A program made the translations under genes and the position numbers. A stretch of DNA of 45,715 bases from AC-32 sp049644305 (GTDB lineage: Bacteria; Actinomycetota; Thermoleophilia; Gaiellales; Gaiellaceae), in the NCBI GenBank assembly GCA_049644305.1, contig JBARRQ010000178.1, positions 1 to 45,715 of the forward strand, read 5' to 3'. The notes under the pieces are model-generated. The model saw only the letters and a program-made list of their open reading frames with translations, did no database searches and was not told where the DNA came from. Below are positions 38,662 through 45,715 of the stretch, piece after piece. Position 1 is the first letter of the stretch, and each line of letters starts with the position of its first letter.

Positions 38662-39917
38662 TACTTCAGGAAGCCTTCGTAGGAGCGCATCATCATCTGC
38701 GACTCCATCTGGCGCATCGTGTCGAGGGCGACGCCGACCACGATCAGCACGGATGTGCCGCCGAGGGCGCGCGAGGTCGCCTGGGAGAAGCCCCCGTAGC
38801 GGATGAACAGGCTGGGCAGGACGGCGACGGAGGCGAGGTAGAGCGACCCGGGCAAGGTCAGGCGTGTCAGGACGCGGTCGAGGTACTGCGCCGTCGGCGG
38901 GCCGGGCCGGATCCCCGGCACGTAGCCGCCGTACTTGCGCAGGTTGTCCGCTTGGTCAGCGGGATTGAACTGGACCGCCGTGTAGAAGTACGTGAAGATC
39001 ACGATCAGAAACGCCTCGAGGCCCAGGTACGTGAGGCTCGACGTCTGGAAGTGGCGGTTGACGAAGCCCTGGCTCTGTGGGAAGTACTGGCCGATCGTCG
39101 GCGGGAAGGCCATCACCGCGGCAGCGAAGATGATCGGGATCACGCCGGCCATGTTCACGCGCAGAGGCATGTAGGTCGATCCGCCGCTCGTGAGGCGCCG
39201 CCCGACCATCCGCTTCGCGTACTGGATCGGGATCCGCCTCTGGCCTTCCTGGATGAAGACGACCGCAACGATGATCCCGATCGCGATCAACGGGAAGAAG
39301 AGCTTCTCCATCGGGCCGCCGTTGTACCAGGCGGTCACGCCGGCAGGCGCCGTCGCGAGGATCGAGGCGAAGATCAAGAGCGAGATGCCGTTCCCGACCC
39401 CCCTCTTGGTGATCAGCTCGCCCAGCCACATCAGCAGCGTCGTGCCGGCGGTGAGCGTGATGACGATCAGGACGATCCGGCCCGAGTTGTGCGTGAGGAT
39501 GCCCTGGCGCTGGAACAGGTACGCGTAGCCGGCGGACTGCGCGGCCGCGAGGACGACCGTCAGATAACGGGTGTATTGGTTGATCTTGGCGTAGCCCGCC
39601 TCGCCCTCCTTCTGCAGCTGCTCCAGCTTCGGGACGACCACGGTCAGCAACTGGAGGATGATCGAGGCGGTCACGTAGGGCATGATCCCGAGCGCGAACA
39701 GCGAGAAGCGTGCGAGCGCGCCGCCCGAGAAGACGCTCAGCAGGCCGAGGATCGTGCCGCCGCCCTTGTTGTTGAAGTACCCCTGAATCTGGCTGGAGTT
39801 GACCCCGGGCGCAGGGACCCACGAGCCCAGGCGATAGAGCGCCAGGATCATCGCAGTGAAGAGGACGCGCCGCCGTAGCTCCGGCACGCGCCATGCATTC
39901 GCCAGCCACGAGAACAT
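38661..39917 (-). CDS. secY: Protein translocase subunit SecY
   Basis: SecY forms the membrane channel for protein export and insertion. The 418-residue protein has ten membrane helices, the N-terminal RVLFTAMILALYRLGSWVPAPG, the plug region and the cytosolic loop with RRIPIQYAKRMVG that contacts the ribosome and SecA. It follows rplO directly and overlaps adk. The ATG is at 39915-39917. Confidence 0.98.
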   Translation of the reverse strand: MFSWLANAWRVPELRRRVLFTAMILALYRLGSWVPAPGVNSSQIQGYFNNKGGGTILGLLSVFSGGALARFSLFALGIMPYVTASIILQLLTVVVPKLEQLQKEGEAGYAKINQYTRYLTVVLAAAQSAGYAYLFQRQGILTHNSGRIVLIVITLTAGTTLLMWLGELITKRGVGNGISLLIFASILATAPAGVTAWYNGGPMEKLFFPLIAIGIIVAVVFIQEGQRRIPIQYAKRMVGRRLTSGGSTYMPLRVNMAGVIPIIFAAAVMAFPPTIGQYFPQSQGFVNRHFQTSSLTYLGLEAFLIVIFTYFYTAVQFNPADQADNLRKYGGYVPGIRPGPPTAQYLDRVLTRLTLPGSLYLASVAVLPSLFIRYGGFSQATSRALGGTSVLIVVGVALDTMRQMESQMMMRSYEGFLK

Positions 39918-40541
39918 CTAGCTTTCCTCTACCTGTTCCTCTTCTTCCGCCGAAGCCTCCTCGGCTTCGGGCTCGGGCTCGAGCTTCTCCTCCTCGGCCT
40001 CCGCCTCTGGCGCGGGCGTCGGCGGACGCTCGCGGCGCTTCGGCCACCGCTTCTTCGGCTCTCGTAGAAGGGTTATCGAGCCACCGGCCGCCTCGATCTT
40101 CTCGCGGGCGCTGGCCGACACTGCGTGCGCCGTGACGCTGAGCTTCTTGGTCAGGTCACCTTTGCCGAGGATCTTCACGTCCGTCTTCGTGTTTTTGAGG
40201 ACGCCCTTGGCGACCAGCGTCTCGGGGGTGACCTCGGCGCCGGCGTCGAAGCGCTCTTCGAGACGGGCGACGTTGACGGGCGCCGTGGACGTGCGATGCG
40301 GTCCCATCGGCATCGCGTCTTTCGAGTACGGCCCTCGTTGCTTGCCGAGCCGCATGTAGATCGGGTTCTGGCCGCCCTCGAAGCCCGGCCGCATCTTGTT
40401 CGACCCAGAACGCGACTTCTGCCCCTTGATACCGCGGCCGGAGTAGCGTCCCTTGCCCGAGCCCAGGCCGCGGCCGACGCGCTTTCGCGAGCGCCGGGAC
40501 TGCGCGGGCTTGAGGTTCGAGAGGTTCAGCTTGTCGGGCAT
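39918..40541 (-). CDS. rplO: 50S ribosomal protein L15 with acidic C-terminal extension
   Basis: Residues 1-150 are standard L15 (KRVGRGLGSGKGRYSGRGIKGQ-type start, then GFEGGQNPIYMRLGK). A tail of about 50 residues follows: a basic stretch (KKRWPKRRERPP) and then a Glu-rich segment (about 172-207). L15 proteins are usually near 145-150 residues. The ATG overlaps rpmD at TGATG. Confidence 0.96.
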   Translation of the reverse strand: MPDKLNLSNLKPAQSRRSRKRVGRGLGSGKGRYSGRGIKGQKSRSGSNKMRPGFEGGQNPIYMRLGKQRGPYSKDAMPMGPHRTSTAPVNVARLEERFDAGAEVTPETLVAKGVLKNTKTDVKILGKGDLTKKLSVTAHAVSASAREKIEAAGGSITLLREPKKRWPKRRERPPTPAPEAEAEEEKLEPEPEAEEASAEEEEQVEES

Positions 40542-40720
40542 CAGTCGCTCTCCACGCGTACCAGGTGGCTGACCTTTCTGAGCATACCGGCGAGCTCCGG
40601 GCTCTCCGGCCGCTCGACGGTACGGCCGATCTTCCCGAGCCCGAGCGCCCTGAGGGTGCCTCGATGCCTGGCGCTCTGGCCGATCGAGCTACGCGTCTGG
40701 GTGATCTTCAGCTTCGCCAT
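40541..40720 (-). CDS. rpmD: 50S ribosomal protein L30
   Basis: The 59-residue protein MAKLKITQTRSSIGQSARHRG has the family length and ferredoxin-like motif order. The start ATG at 40718-40720 lies 32 bases inside the rpsE reading frame, with GAGAGCG just ahead as ribosome site, an unusually long overlap for this operon. It overlaps rplO by one base at TGATG. Confidence 0.95.
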   Translation of the reverse strand: MAKLKITQTRSSIGQSARHRGTLRALGLGKIGRTVERPESPELAGMLRKVSHLVRVESD

Positions 40721-41264
40721 CGCTCTCACTCGGTTCGGCGGGAATCGGCGGTTCCTCCTTCACGGCCACCGGCAGCACCTGGCTGATCGTGAGGCCGCGG
40801 CTCTGCGCGACTTCGTCGGGCCGGCGGAGGCGCTTGAGGCCGTTGACGGTCGCCTTGAGCATGTTGATCGGGTTCGTCGTGCCGAGGCTCTTGGCGAGGA
40901 TGTCCCGGATGCCCGCCAGCTCGAGCACCGCCCTGACCCCGCCGCCGGCGATGACGCCCGTTCCCTCGCTCGCCGGGCGCAGCAAGACCCGGGCCGCGCC
41001 GAACTCGCCGAGGATCTCGTGCGTGATCGTGGTCCCGTGCCGCGGGACGCTGAAGAGGTTCTTCTTCGCGTCGTCCACGGCCTTCGAGATCGCGAGTGGC
41101 ACCTCCCTCGCCTTTCCGTAGCCCAGGCCGACGCGATCGACCTCGTCGCCGATCACGACGAGCGCGGTGAACGAGAACCGCCGGCCGCCCTTGACCACCT
41201 TGGCGACGCGGTTGATCTCCACCACGCGCTCCTTCAGCTCCCTGGTCTCTTGGTCGACTGCCAT
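40689..41264 (-). CDS. rpsE: 30S ribosomal protein S5
   Basis: The 191-residue protein has the dsRNA-binding-like N domain (VVEINRVAKVVKGGRRFSFTALVVIGD) in its first third and the S5 C-domain (PASEGTGVIAGGGVRAVLELAG), and it takes part in decoding accuracy. A short acidic end (ESDGEAEDHPDA) extends over the start of rpmD. The ATG overlaps the rplR stop (TGATG). Confidence 0.97.
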   Translation of the reverse strand: MAVDQETRELKERVVEINRVAKVVKGGRRFSFTALVVIGDEVDRVGLGYGKAREVPLAISKAVDDAKKNLFSVPRHGTTITHEILGEFGAARVLLRPASEGTGVIAGGGVRAVLELAGIRDILAKSLGTTNPINMLKATVNGLKRLRRPDEVAQSRGLTISQVLPVAVKEEPPIPAEPSESDGEAEDHPDA

Positions 41265-41617
41265 CAGAACTTCAAGCCTCCTTCACGCGCCGCTTCGGCC
41301 AGCGCCTTCACGCGACCATGGAAGAGGTACCCCCCACGATCGAAAACGGCGGTCTCGATCCCGGCCTCCTTTGCCTTCTGCGCGAGCAGCTTTCCAACCT
41401 CCGACGCCTGGGCTGTCTTCGCTCCCTTGAACGAGCTCAGGTGAAGCCAGCTGGCAGCGGCGAGCGTTCGACCCTCGAGGTCGTCGACGAGCTGGGCCTC
41501 GATTCCGCGATTGGACCTGAACACAACCAGGCGCGGCCGCTCCGCGGTGCCGGTGACCTTGCTCCGCACGCGCTGGTGCCGCCGCTCGCGCGCCTTCCTG
41601 ACGGTGAGCTGCGTCAT
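41264..41617 (-). CDS. rplR: 50S ribosomal protein L18
   Basis: The 117-residue L18 binds 5S rRNA with L5. It shows RRHQRVRSKVTGTAERPRLV-type N-terminus, a central VFRSNRGIEAQLVDD strand and the FDRGGYLFHGRVKALAEAAREGGL end. The spacing to rplF is 10 bases. Confidence 0.97.
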   Translation of the reverse strand: MTQLTVRKARERRHQRVRSKVTGTAERPRLVVFRSNRGIEAQLVDDLEGRTLAAASWLHLSSFKGAKTAQASEVGKLLAQKAKEAGIETAVFDRGGYLFHGRVKALAEAAREGGLKF

Positions 41618-41627
41618 ACGCGTCGTC

Positions 41628-42161
41628 TCATGCGCGTTTCCCGACCTTCCGGCGGACGTACTCGCCCTCGTAGCGGATGCCCTTGCCCTTGTACGGCTCG
41701 GGTGGACGGACCTTCCGCACCTCGGCGGCAGTGTGGCCCACCTGCTGCTTGTCGATTCCCTTCACGATCACTTCCGTCGGCGTCGGGACCTCGAAGGTGA
41801 TCCCCGCCGGCGCCTTCAGGATGACCTGGTGGGAGAAGCCGACGCTCAGCTCGAGGTCGGTTCCCCGGAGCGCGGCTCGATAGCCGACGCCCTGGATCTC
41901 GAGTCGTTTTTGAAAGCCTTTGGTGACCCCTTCGACCATGTTTGCGATCAGCGTCCGCGTCAGCCCGTGCAATGCACGATCGTCGCCGCGGTCACTGGGA
42001 CGCGTGACGACGACCGTGGCGTCCTGCTGTTCCACCTTCATCCGCGCAGGCAGCTGCTGGCTCAGCTCGCCGAGGGGCCCGTTGACCATCACGCGGCCCG
42101 GCGAAATCGAGACGCCGACGCCGGAGGGAAGCTCGATCGGTTGTCTACCGATTCGACTCAT
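41628..42161 (-). CDS. rplF: 50S ribosomal protein L6
   Basis: The 177-residue L6 consists of two related domains near the GTPase centre: MSRIGRQPIELPSGV at the start and the C-terminal signature PPEPYKGKGIRYEGEYVRRK. It lies 3 bases after rpsH. Confidence 0.97.
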   Translation of the reverse strand: MSRIGRQPIELPSGVGVSISPGRVMVNGPLGELSQQLPARMKVEQQDATVVVTRPSDRGDDRALHGLTRTLIANMVEGVTKGFQKRLEIQGVGYRAALRGTDLELSVGFSHQVILKAPAGITFEVPTPTEVIVKGIDKQQVGHTAAEVRKVRPPEPYKGKGIRYEGEYVRRKVGKRA

Positions 42162-42164
42162 GGC

Positions 42165-42599
42165 TCACCAGACGAAGCAGATCACCTCGCCGCCGACGCC
42201 CCGCTCGGCGGCCGTGCGGCTCGTGATCAAGCCGTTGGAGGTCGACAGGATTGCCGTTCCCATTCCGCCCAGAACACGCGGGAGGCGGTCCTTCCGCGCG
42301 TAGACGCGGCGGCCAGGCTTGGAGACGCGCTTGAGATCGGTGATCACGCGCTCGCGGTTGCGCCCGAATTTGAGATCGATCACGAGCGTGTCGTAGGCAC
42401 GGTGCTTCTTCTTGTCCGCCTCGGCTTCGTTGAACTCCTCGGCCGAGACGATGCGGTAGTCGCGGACGTAGCCCTCTTCTTTGAGCAAGCGGGCGATCTC
42501 CACCTTCAGGCGCGAGCTCGGGATCCCGACACTCTCTTGGAGCGCCTGGTTCGCGTTCCTGATCCGGGTCAACATGTCTGCGATCGGGTCAGTCTGCAC
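42165..42599 (-). CDS. rpsH: 30S ribosomal protein S8
   Basis: The 144-residue protein starts at GTG 42597-42599 (then QTDPIADMLTRIRNA), and ends with the family block SKPGRRVYARK and GVGGEVICFVW. The much longer frame upstream is rplE/rpsN read out of frame. It follows rpsN closely. Confidence 0.97.
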   Translation of the reverse strand: MQTDPIADMLTRIRNANQALQESVGIPSSRLKVEIARLLKEEGYVRDYRIVSAEEFNEAEADKKKHRAYDTLVIDLKFGRNRERVITDLKRVSKPGRRVYARKDRLPRVLGGMGTAILSTSNGLITSRTAAERGVGGEVICFVW

Positions 42600-42601
42600 G
42601 G

Positions 42602-42787
42602 CTACCAGCTCGACTTGGTCATGCCCGGGATGACGCCCTCGTGGGCGAGCTCCCGCAGGCAGATTCGACAGAGCCCGAACTTGCGGTAGACCGCCCGAGG
42701 CCGCCCGCAGCGGTTGCAGCGCGAGTACTTGCGCACCTTGAAGCGCTGAGGCCTCGCCGCCTTCTCGATCAATGCCTTTCTTGCCAT
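42602..42787 (-). CDS. rpsN: 30S ribosomal protein S14, zinc-binding type
   Basis: The 61-residue short S14 (type Z) has CNRCGRPR and CRICLREL, a four-cysteine zinc ribbon. It starts MARKALIEKAARPQRFKVRK and abuts rplE. Confidence 0.97.
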   Translation of the reverse strand: MARKALIEKAARPQRFKVRKYSRCNRCGRPRAVYRKFGLCRICLRELAHEGVIPGMTKSSW

Positions 42788-43390
42788 TTACGCCTGTTGC
42801 TCCCTTCTGGTGCTCGTCTCTGCGAACGGCAACCCGAGCGCGCGCAGGAGCGCTAGGCCCTGCTCGTCGTCGGGTGCCGTGGTCGTGATCGCGACGTCCA
42901 GACCGCGAATCGCGGCGATCTGGTCGTAGTCGACCTCGGGGAAGATGATCTGCTCGCGGATCCCGACCGAGAAGTTGCCGCGCCCGTCGAACGAGCCTGG
43001 ATCGAGACCGCGGAAGTCGCGGATGCGCGGCAACGCGATCGACACCAGCCGGTCGAGGAACTCCCACATCCGGGCTCCTCGGAGCGTGACGCGCGCGCCG
43101 ACGGGCATACCCTCGCGGACCTTGAAGCCGGCGATCGACTTCCGCGCGCGGCGAACGTGCGCGCGCTGGCCGGCGATCGTCGTCAGCTCGTCGATGGCGC
43201 CGTCGAGCGCCTTGGCTTCGGTCTTCGCCTCGCCGACGCCCATGTTCAGCGTGATCTTCTGGACACGAGGGACCTGCATGAGGCTGTGCACGCCGAGCTC
43301 GTCCTTCAGGCGCGGCCGGACGTCCCGATCGTAGGCGGCCTTCAGGCGTGGCTCGTAGCCGGTGCTCTCTGCCCGGCGCGGCCGGCTCAC
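42788..43390 (-). CDS. rplE: 50S ribosomal protein L5
   Basis: The 200-residue L5 binds 5S rRNA and the P-site tRNA. It has MQVPRVQKITLNMGVGEA, the RMWEFLDRLVSIALPRIRDF block and FPEVDYDQI. GTG at 43388-43390 overlaps the rplX TGA (GTGA). The first 12 residues (SRPRRAESTGYE) are a small basic extension. Confidence 0.96.
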   Translation of the reverse strand: MSRPRRAESTGYEPRLKAAYDRDVRPRLKDELGVHSLMQVPRVQKITLNMGVGEAKTEAKALDGAIDELTTIAGQRAHVRRARKSIAGFKVREGMPVGARVTLRGARMWEFLDRLVSIALPRIRDFRGLDPGSFDGRGNFSVGIREQIIFPEVDYDQIAAIRGLDVAITTTAPDDEQGLALLRALGLPFAETSTRREQQA

Positions 43391-43746
43391 TTGTCGATCT
43401 CCTGGAGGCAATCCGCGCGCTTGCACACGCGCACGCGGGTCTCGCGGCCCTTCACTTCCTTGGTCGTCATCCCGATCCGCGTCGGGCGATTGCAGGTCGG
43501 GCAGACCAGCATCACGTTCGAGATCGGGACCGCGGAAGGCTTCTCGATCACGCCGCCGGGCGTCATCTGCGCGCCACCCACCCTGCTGGTGTCGCTCAGC
43601 GGCTTGGGGCGCGTGTGGCGCTTGGCGACGTTGAGGTTCTCGACGATGACGCGGCGCTCGCGCGGGCGCGCCTCGATGATCCGGCCTTGCTTACCCCGGT
43701 CCTTGCCGGCGAGCATCTGAACGAGGTCTCCCTTTCTGACTCTCAT
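43387..43746 (-). CDS. rplX: 50S ribosomal protein L24
   Basis: The 119-residue protein has the KOW motif (VRKGDLVQMLAGKDRGKQGRI) and, at the C-terminus, four cysteines (CPTC and VCKRADC) that look like a zinc ribbon. I chose the ATG at 43746; a GTG three codons upstream is also possible. It is 11 bases from rplN. Confidence 0.95.
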   Translation of the reverse strand: MRVRKGDLVQMLAGKDRGKQGRIIEARPRERRVIVENLNVAKRHTRPKPLSDTSRVGGAQMTPGGVIEKPSAVPISNVMLVCPTCNRPTRIGMTTKEVKGRETRVRVCKRADCLQEIDK

Positions 43747-43757
43747 CGCGCTCACTC

Positions 43758-44126
43758 TCAGAGGACCTCCGGAGCCAGAGAGACGATCTTCATGAAGTTC
43801 CTCTCGCGCAGCTCGCGCGCGACCGGGCCGAAGATGCGGGTCCCGCGCGGGTTGCGAGCGCTGTCGATCAGCACGGCGGCGTTCTCGTCGAAGGCGATTG
43901 TGGTTCCGTCGTTGCGGCCAAAAGGCTTCCGGGTCCGCACGACGACCGCCTGTACGACTTCGCCCTTCTTGACCGCACCCTGAGGGCTCGCAGTCTTGAC
44001 GGTCGCGGTGATCACGTCGCCGACGCGCGCATAGCGTCGATGCGAGCCGCCTTTGACCCGGATGCAGAGAATCTCGCGGGCACCCGTGTTGTCGGCGACG
44101 CGAAGACGTGATTCCTGCTGGATCAC
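43758..44126 (-). CDS. rplN: 50S ribosomal protein L14
   Basis: The 122-residue L14, one of the most conserved ribosomal proteins, begins MIQQESRLRVADNTGAREIL and ends with RNFMKIVSLAPEVL. It lies 4 bases after rpsQ. Confidence 0.98.
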   Translation of the reverse strand: MIQQESRLRVADNTGAREILCIRVKGGSHRRYARVGDVITATVKTASPQGAVKKGEVVQAVVVRTRKPFGRNDGTTIAFDENAAVLIDSARNPRGTRIFGPVARELRERNFMKIVSLAPEVL

Positions 44127-44130
44127 CGGG

Positions 44131-44814
44131 CTACTTCGCCTCCTCGAGGACCTCGGCCAGGCGCCAGTTCTTGGTCTTCGACAGCGGCTTGGTTTCCACG
44201 ATGCGCACGAGATCGCCGACCTTCGCGGCGTTCTGCTCGTCGTGCGCGTGGAACCTGGTCGAGCGGCGAACGACCTTCTTGTATCTGCGGTGCGCCTTCA
44301 CCGTGTCGACCTTGACGACGATCGTCTTGTCCATCGCGCTCGAGACGACGACCCCGCGGCGCTCCTGGCGCCGGCCTCGGGCGTGCTCGGGCTTGGGAAT
44401 CCGCCCGATCGGTCGGCGTTCCTTGGGGCGCTCCCGCACCGGCTTGGAGTGCTTGTGGCGCTCCGCGCGCGGCAAGCGCTTTCGCTTCGGCTTGCGGGCC
44501 GGCTGAGCCGGCGGAGCCTCCGCCTCGGTCTCGGTGGCCGGGGCAGGCTCCTCGGCTTCCGCAGCGGGCTCCTCGGCTTCCGCAGGGGGCTCCTGGACCG
44601 CCTCTTCGGCCTCCTCGGTGGGCACCTCGCCGCTCGGCTCCTCCGCGGCCTCGGCCACGGGCTCCGGCTCTGCCGCCGGCTCCTCCGCCGTCGGAGTCTC
44701 CTCCTCTTCCGCGGCCGGCTCCTCTTCGGGAGCAGCCGGAGCGGTCTCCTCGGCCACCGCTTCGGAGGTCGTCTCTTCCTTCTTCTTCTTCGTCTGCTTC
44801 TTCTCGTCAGCCAC
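44131..44814 (-). CDS. rpsQ: 30S ribosomal protein S17 with long N-terminal extension
   Basis: Only about residues 147-227 are S17 (ERRGVVVSSAMDKTIVVKVD, then KPLSKTKNWRLAEVLEEA). S17 is normally near 80-90 residues. The first 146 form an added region: a Lys-rich start (1-12), a Glu/Ala/Pro-rich acidic part (about 13-104) and a strongly basic part (105-153). The GTG start overlaps rpmC by 8 bases, and the whole frame is open with no other in-frame start next to the core, so the extension is probably translated. Confidence 0.92.
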   Translation of the reverse strand: MADEKKQTKKKKEETTSEAVAEETAPAAPEEEPAAEEEETPTAEEPAAEPEPVAEAAEEPSGEVPTEEAEEAVQEPPAEAEEPAAEAEEPAPATETEAEAPPAQPARKPKRKRLPRAERHKHSKPVRERPKERRPIGRIPKPEHARGRRQERRGVVVSSAMDKTIVVKVDTVKAHRRYKKVVRRSTRFHAHDEQNAAKVGDLVRIVETKPLSKTKNWRLAEVLEEAK

Positions 44815-45019
44815 TGGTCTCTCTCGTCAGTTGTCCTTCACGTTCGTTTCGGATCGTCAGGATGCGCGCGATCTCGCGCTTGGCGAGCTTCAGGCGCGCC
44901 GTGTTCTCGAGCGCACCGGTCGCGCCTTGGAACCGCAGGTTGAACAGCTCTTGGCGCGTCTCGGCAAGCCGGTGGTCGAGCTCGTCGTCGGTCATCTCGC
45001 GAAGTTCCCTAGCTCGCAA
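44807..45019 (-). CDS. rpmC: 50S ribosomal protein L29
   Basis: The 70-residue two-helix L29 sits near the exit tunnel. TTG at 45017-45019 gives the family start MRARELREMTDDEL and overlaps rplP by 11 bases; an ATG eight codons later would remove the conserved RELRE start. FNLRFQGATGALEN is the family signature. Confidence 0.95.
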   Translation of the reverse strand: MRARELREMTDDELDHRLAETRQELFNLRFQGATGALENTARLKLAKREIARILTIRNEREGQLTRETSG

Positions 45020-45434
45020 AGAGATCGGCCTCCCTCGTCACGACTCTCGTCTTGATCGGCAGTTTCCGGCCCGCGAGACGAAGCGCCTCCTTCGCCAGGC
45101 GCTCGTCGACACCCGCCAGCTCGAACATGACGCGGCCTGGCTTGACGACCGCGACCCAGTGCTCGGGAGCCCCTTTCCCCGAGCCCATCCGCGTCTCGGC
45201 GGGCTTCTGGGTCACCGGCTTGTCCGGGAAGACGTTGATCCAGACCTTCCCGCCGCGCCTGATCTTTCGCGTCATCGCGATGCGGGCGGCCTCGATCTGG
45301 CGGTTCGTCACCCAGCCTGCCTCCATCGCCTTCAGCCCATAGTCGCCGGCCTGCACGGTCGTCTGGCCCTTGGCCAGCCCCCTGCGGCGGCCGCGCTGGT
45401 ACTTGCGGAACTTCGTCTTCTTGGGCAGGAGCAT
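45009..45434 (-). CDS. rplP: 50S ribosomal protein L16
   Basis: The 141-residue L16 helps organise the A site of the large subunit. It starts MLLPKKTKFRKYQRGRRRG and has INVFPDKPVTQKPAETRMG and GKGAPEHWVAVVKPGRVMFE. It lies 3 bases after rpsC. Confidence 0.98.
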   Translation of the reverse strand: MLLPKKTKFRKYQRGRRRGLAKGQTTVQAGDYGLKAMEAGWVTNRQIEAARIAMTRKIRRGGKVWINVFPDKPVTQKPAETRMGSGKGAPEHWVAVVKPGRVMFELAGVDERLAKEALRLAGRKLPIKTRVVTREADLFAS

Positions 45435-45437
45435 CGG

Positions 45438-45715
45438 CTAGCCGTCCGTCTTCTCCGCCGACTCGTCGCCGGACTGCTCCAGCTTGGTCGGATCCTCTTG
45501 CTGCGTCTCGGGCGTGGTCGTGTCGGGGGCGTCCGCAACTGCCTCGGAGACCACCGGCGTCTCCGGCTCGACCGGCGGCTGCTCGCGACCTTCGGTCGAC
45601 GTGGCCTCCGCGTCCGTGCGTTGCCGCTCGACGTTGTCCTGCCCTCTCGGTCGGCTGCGGGCGCCCGGTCGCCGGGGCCCGCCGCCCTGGCCGCGACGGC
45701 GCTGGCGCACAGGGC
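45438..45715 (-). CDS. rpsC: 30S ribosomal protein S3, C-terminal part
   Basis: Partial: the start lies beyond the window edge. The visible 92 codons are a basic Gly/Arg-rich segment (RRRGQGGGPRRPG), as at the usual end of S3, followed by an acidic and Thr/Glu-rich extension of about 60 residues. Assignment rests on position directly before rplP and on the basic segment; the S3 core is not visible. Confidence 0.8.
   Translation of the reverse strand, partial: PVRQRRRGQGGGPRRPGARSRPRGQDNVERQRTDAEATSTEGREQPPVEPETPVVSEAVADAPDTTTPETQQEDPTKLEQSGDESAEKTDG

Overview
The window is high-GC bacterial chromosome with genes packed end to end. Many neighbouring genes overlap by 1 to 4 bases, in the forms ATGA, GTGA, TGATG and TAATG. 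It has an actinobacterial character: many start codons sit 6 to 9 bases after a TANNNT -10 box (leaderless mRNAs), it encodes a Ku protein and a DUF6636 secreted protein, and GTG and TTG starts are frequent. A deep-branching actinobacterium, for example class Thermoleophilia, fits best. That placement is inference from gene content, not a phylogeny. No prophage, insertion sequence or CRISPR array is visible, and no stretch longer than about 200 bases lacks a gene or a described element.

Layout. 1-2087 (minus): tilS-hpt-ftsH, a widely conserved cluster, with ftsH cut by the window edge. 2231-4771: a GNAT acetyltransferase, then divergent purine nucleoside phosphorylase and diacylglycerol-kinase-like lipid kinase. 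4768-9302: a coiled-coil protein, a lipoprotein L,D-transpeptidase, a 54-residue CxxC protein, a sirtuin, a thioesterase and a VanW-type wall protein. 9381-13313 (minus): esterase, MprF/LysX-like membrane acyltransferase and DMT-like permease in one overlapping unit. 13374-20684: enolase-superfamily protein, acyl-CoA dehydrogenase, two MFS transporters and a nitrilase-phosphotransferase-HAD operon. 20673-22955: secreted protein, an interspersed repeat, tRNA-Pro(CGG), an alpha/beta hydrolase, and a promoter-to-terminator small RNA or attenuator leader in front of a 56-residue helix-turn-helix-like protein. 22966-31488: Ku, two divergent cell-wall hydrolases with related coiled coils, an orphan NarL-type response regulator, a D-Ala-D-Ala carboxypeptidase, ligA, a DUF6636 protein and a second copy of the repeat. 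31485-45715 (minus): truA and the S10/spc/alpha ribosomal superoperon from rpsC (partial) to rplQ, including secY, adk, map, infA and rpoA. A VIT-family metal transporter sits on the opposite strand between rplQ and truA, and an M29 aminopeptidase lies between map and infA.

Most notable observations: (1) a compact transcription unit at 22605-22738 with promoter, possible leaderless 9-codon reading frame, possible antiterminator and strong intrinsic terminator; (2) a 74-base repeat family in two inverted copies ending in a perfect hairpin; (3) three divergent gene pairs whose leaderless promoters face each other and overlap; (4) a DtxR-type operator placed upstream of, not over, the core promoter of the VIT gene; (5) long acidic extensions on S17, L15, L17 and S3; (6) two divergent wall hydrolases sharing a PcsB/EnvC-like coiled coil but carrying different catalytic domains. 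Many other genes are ordinary housekeeping genes.
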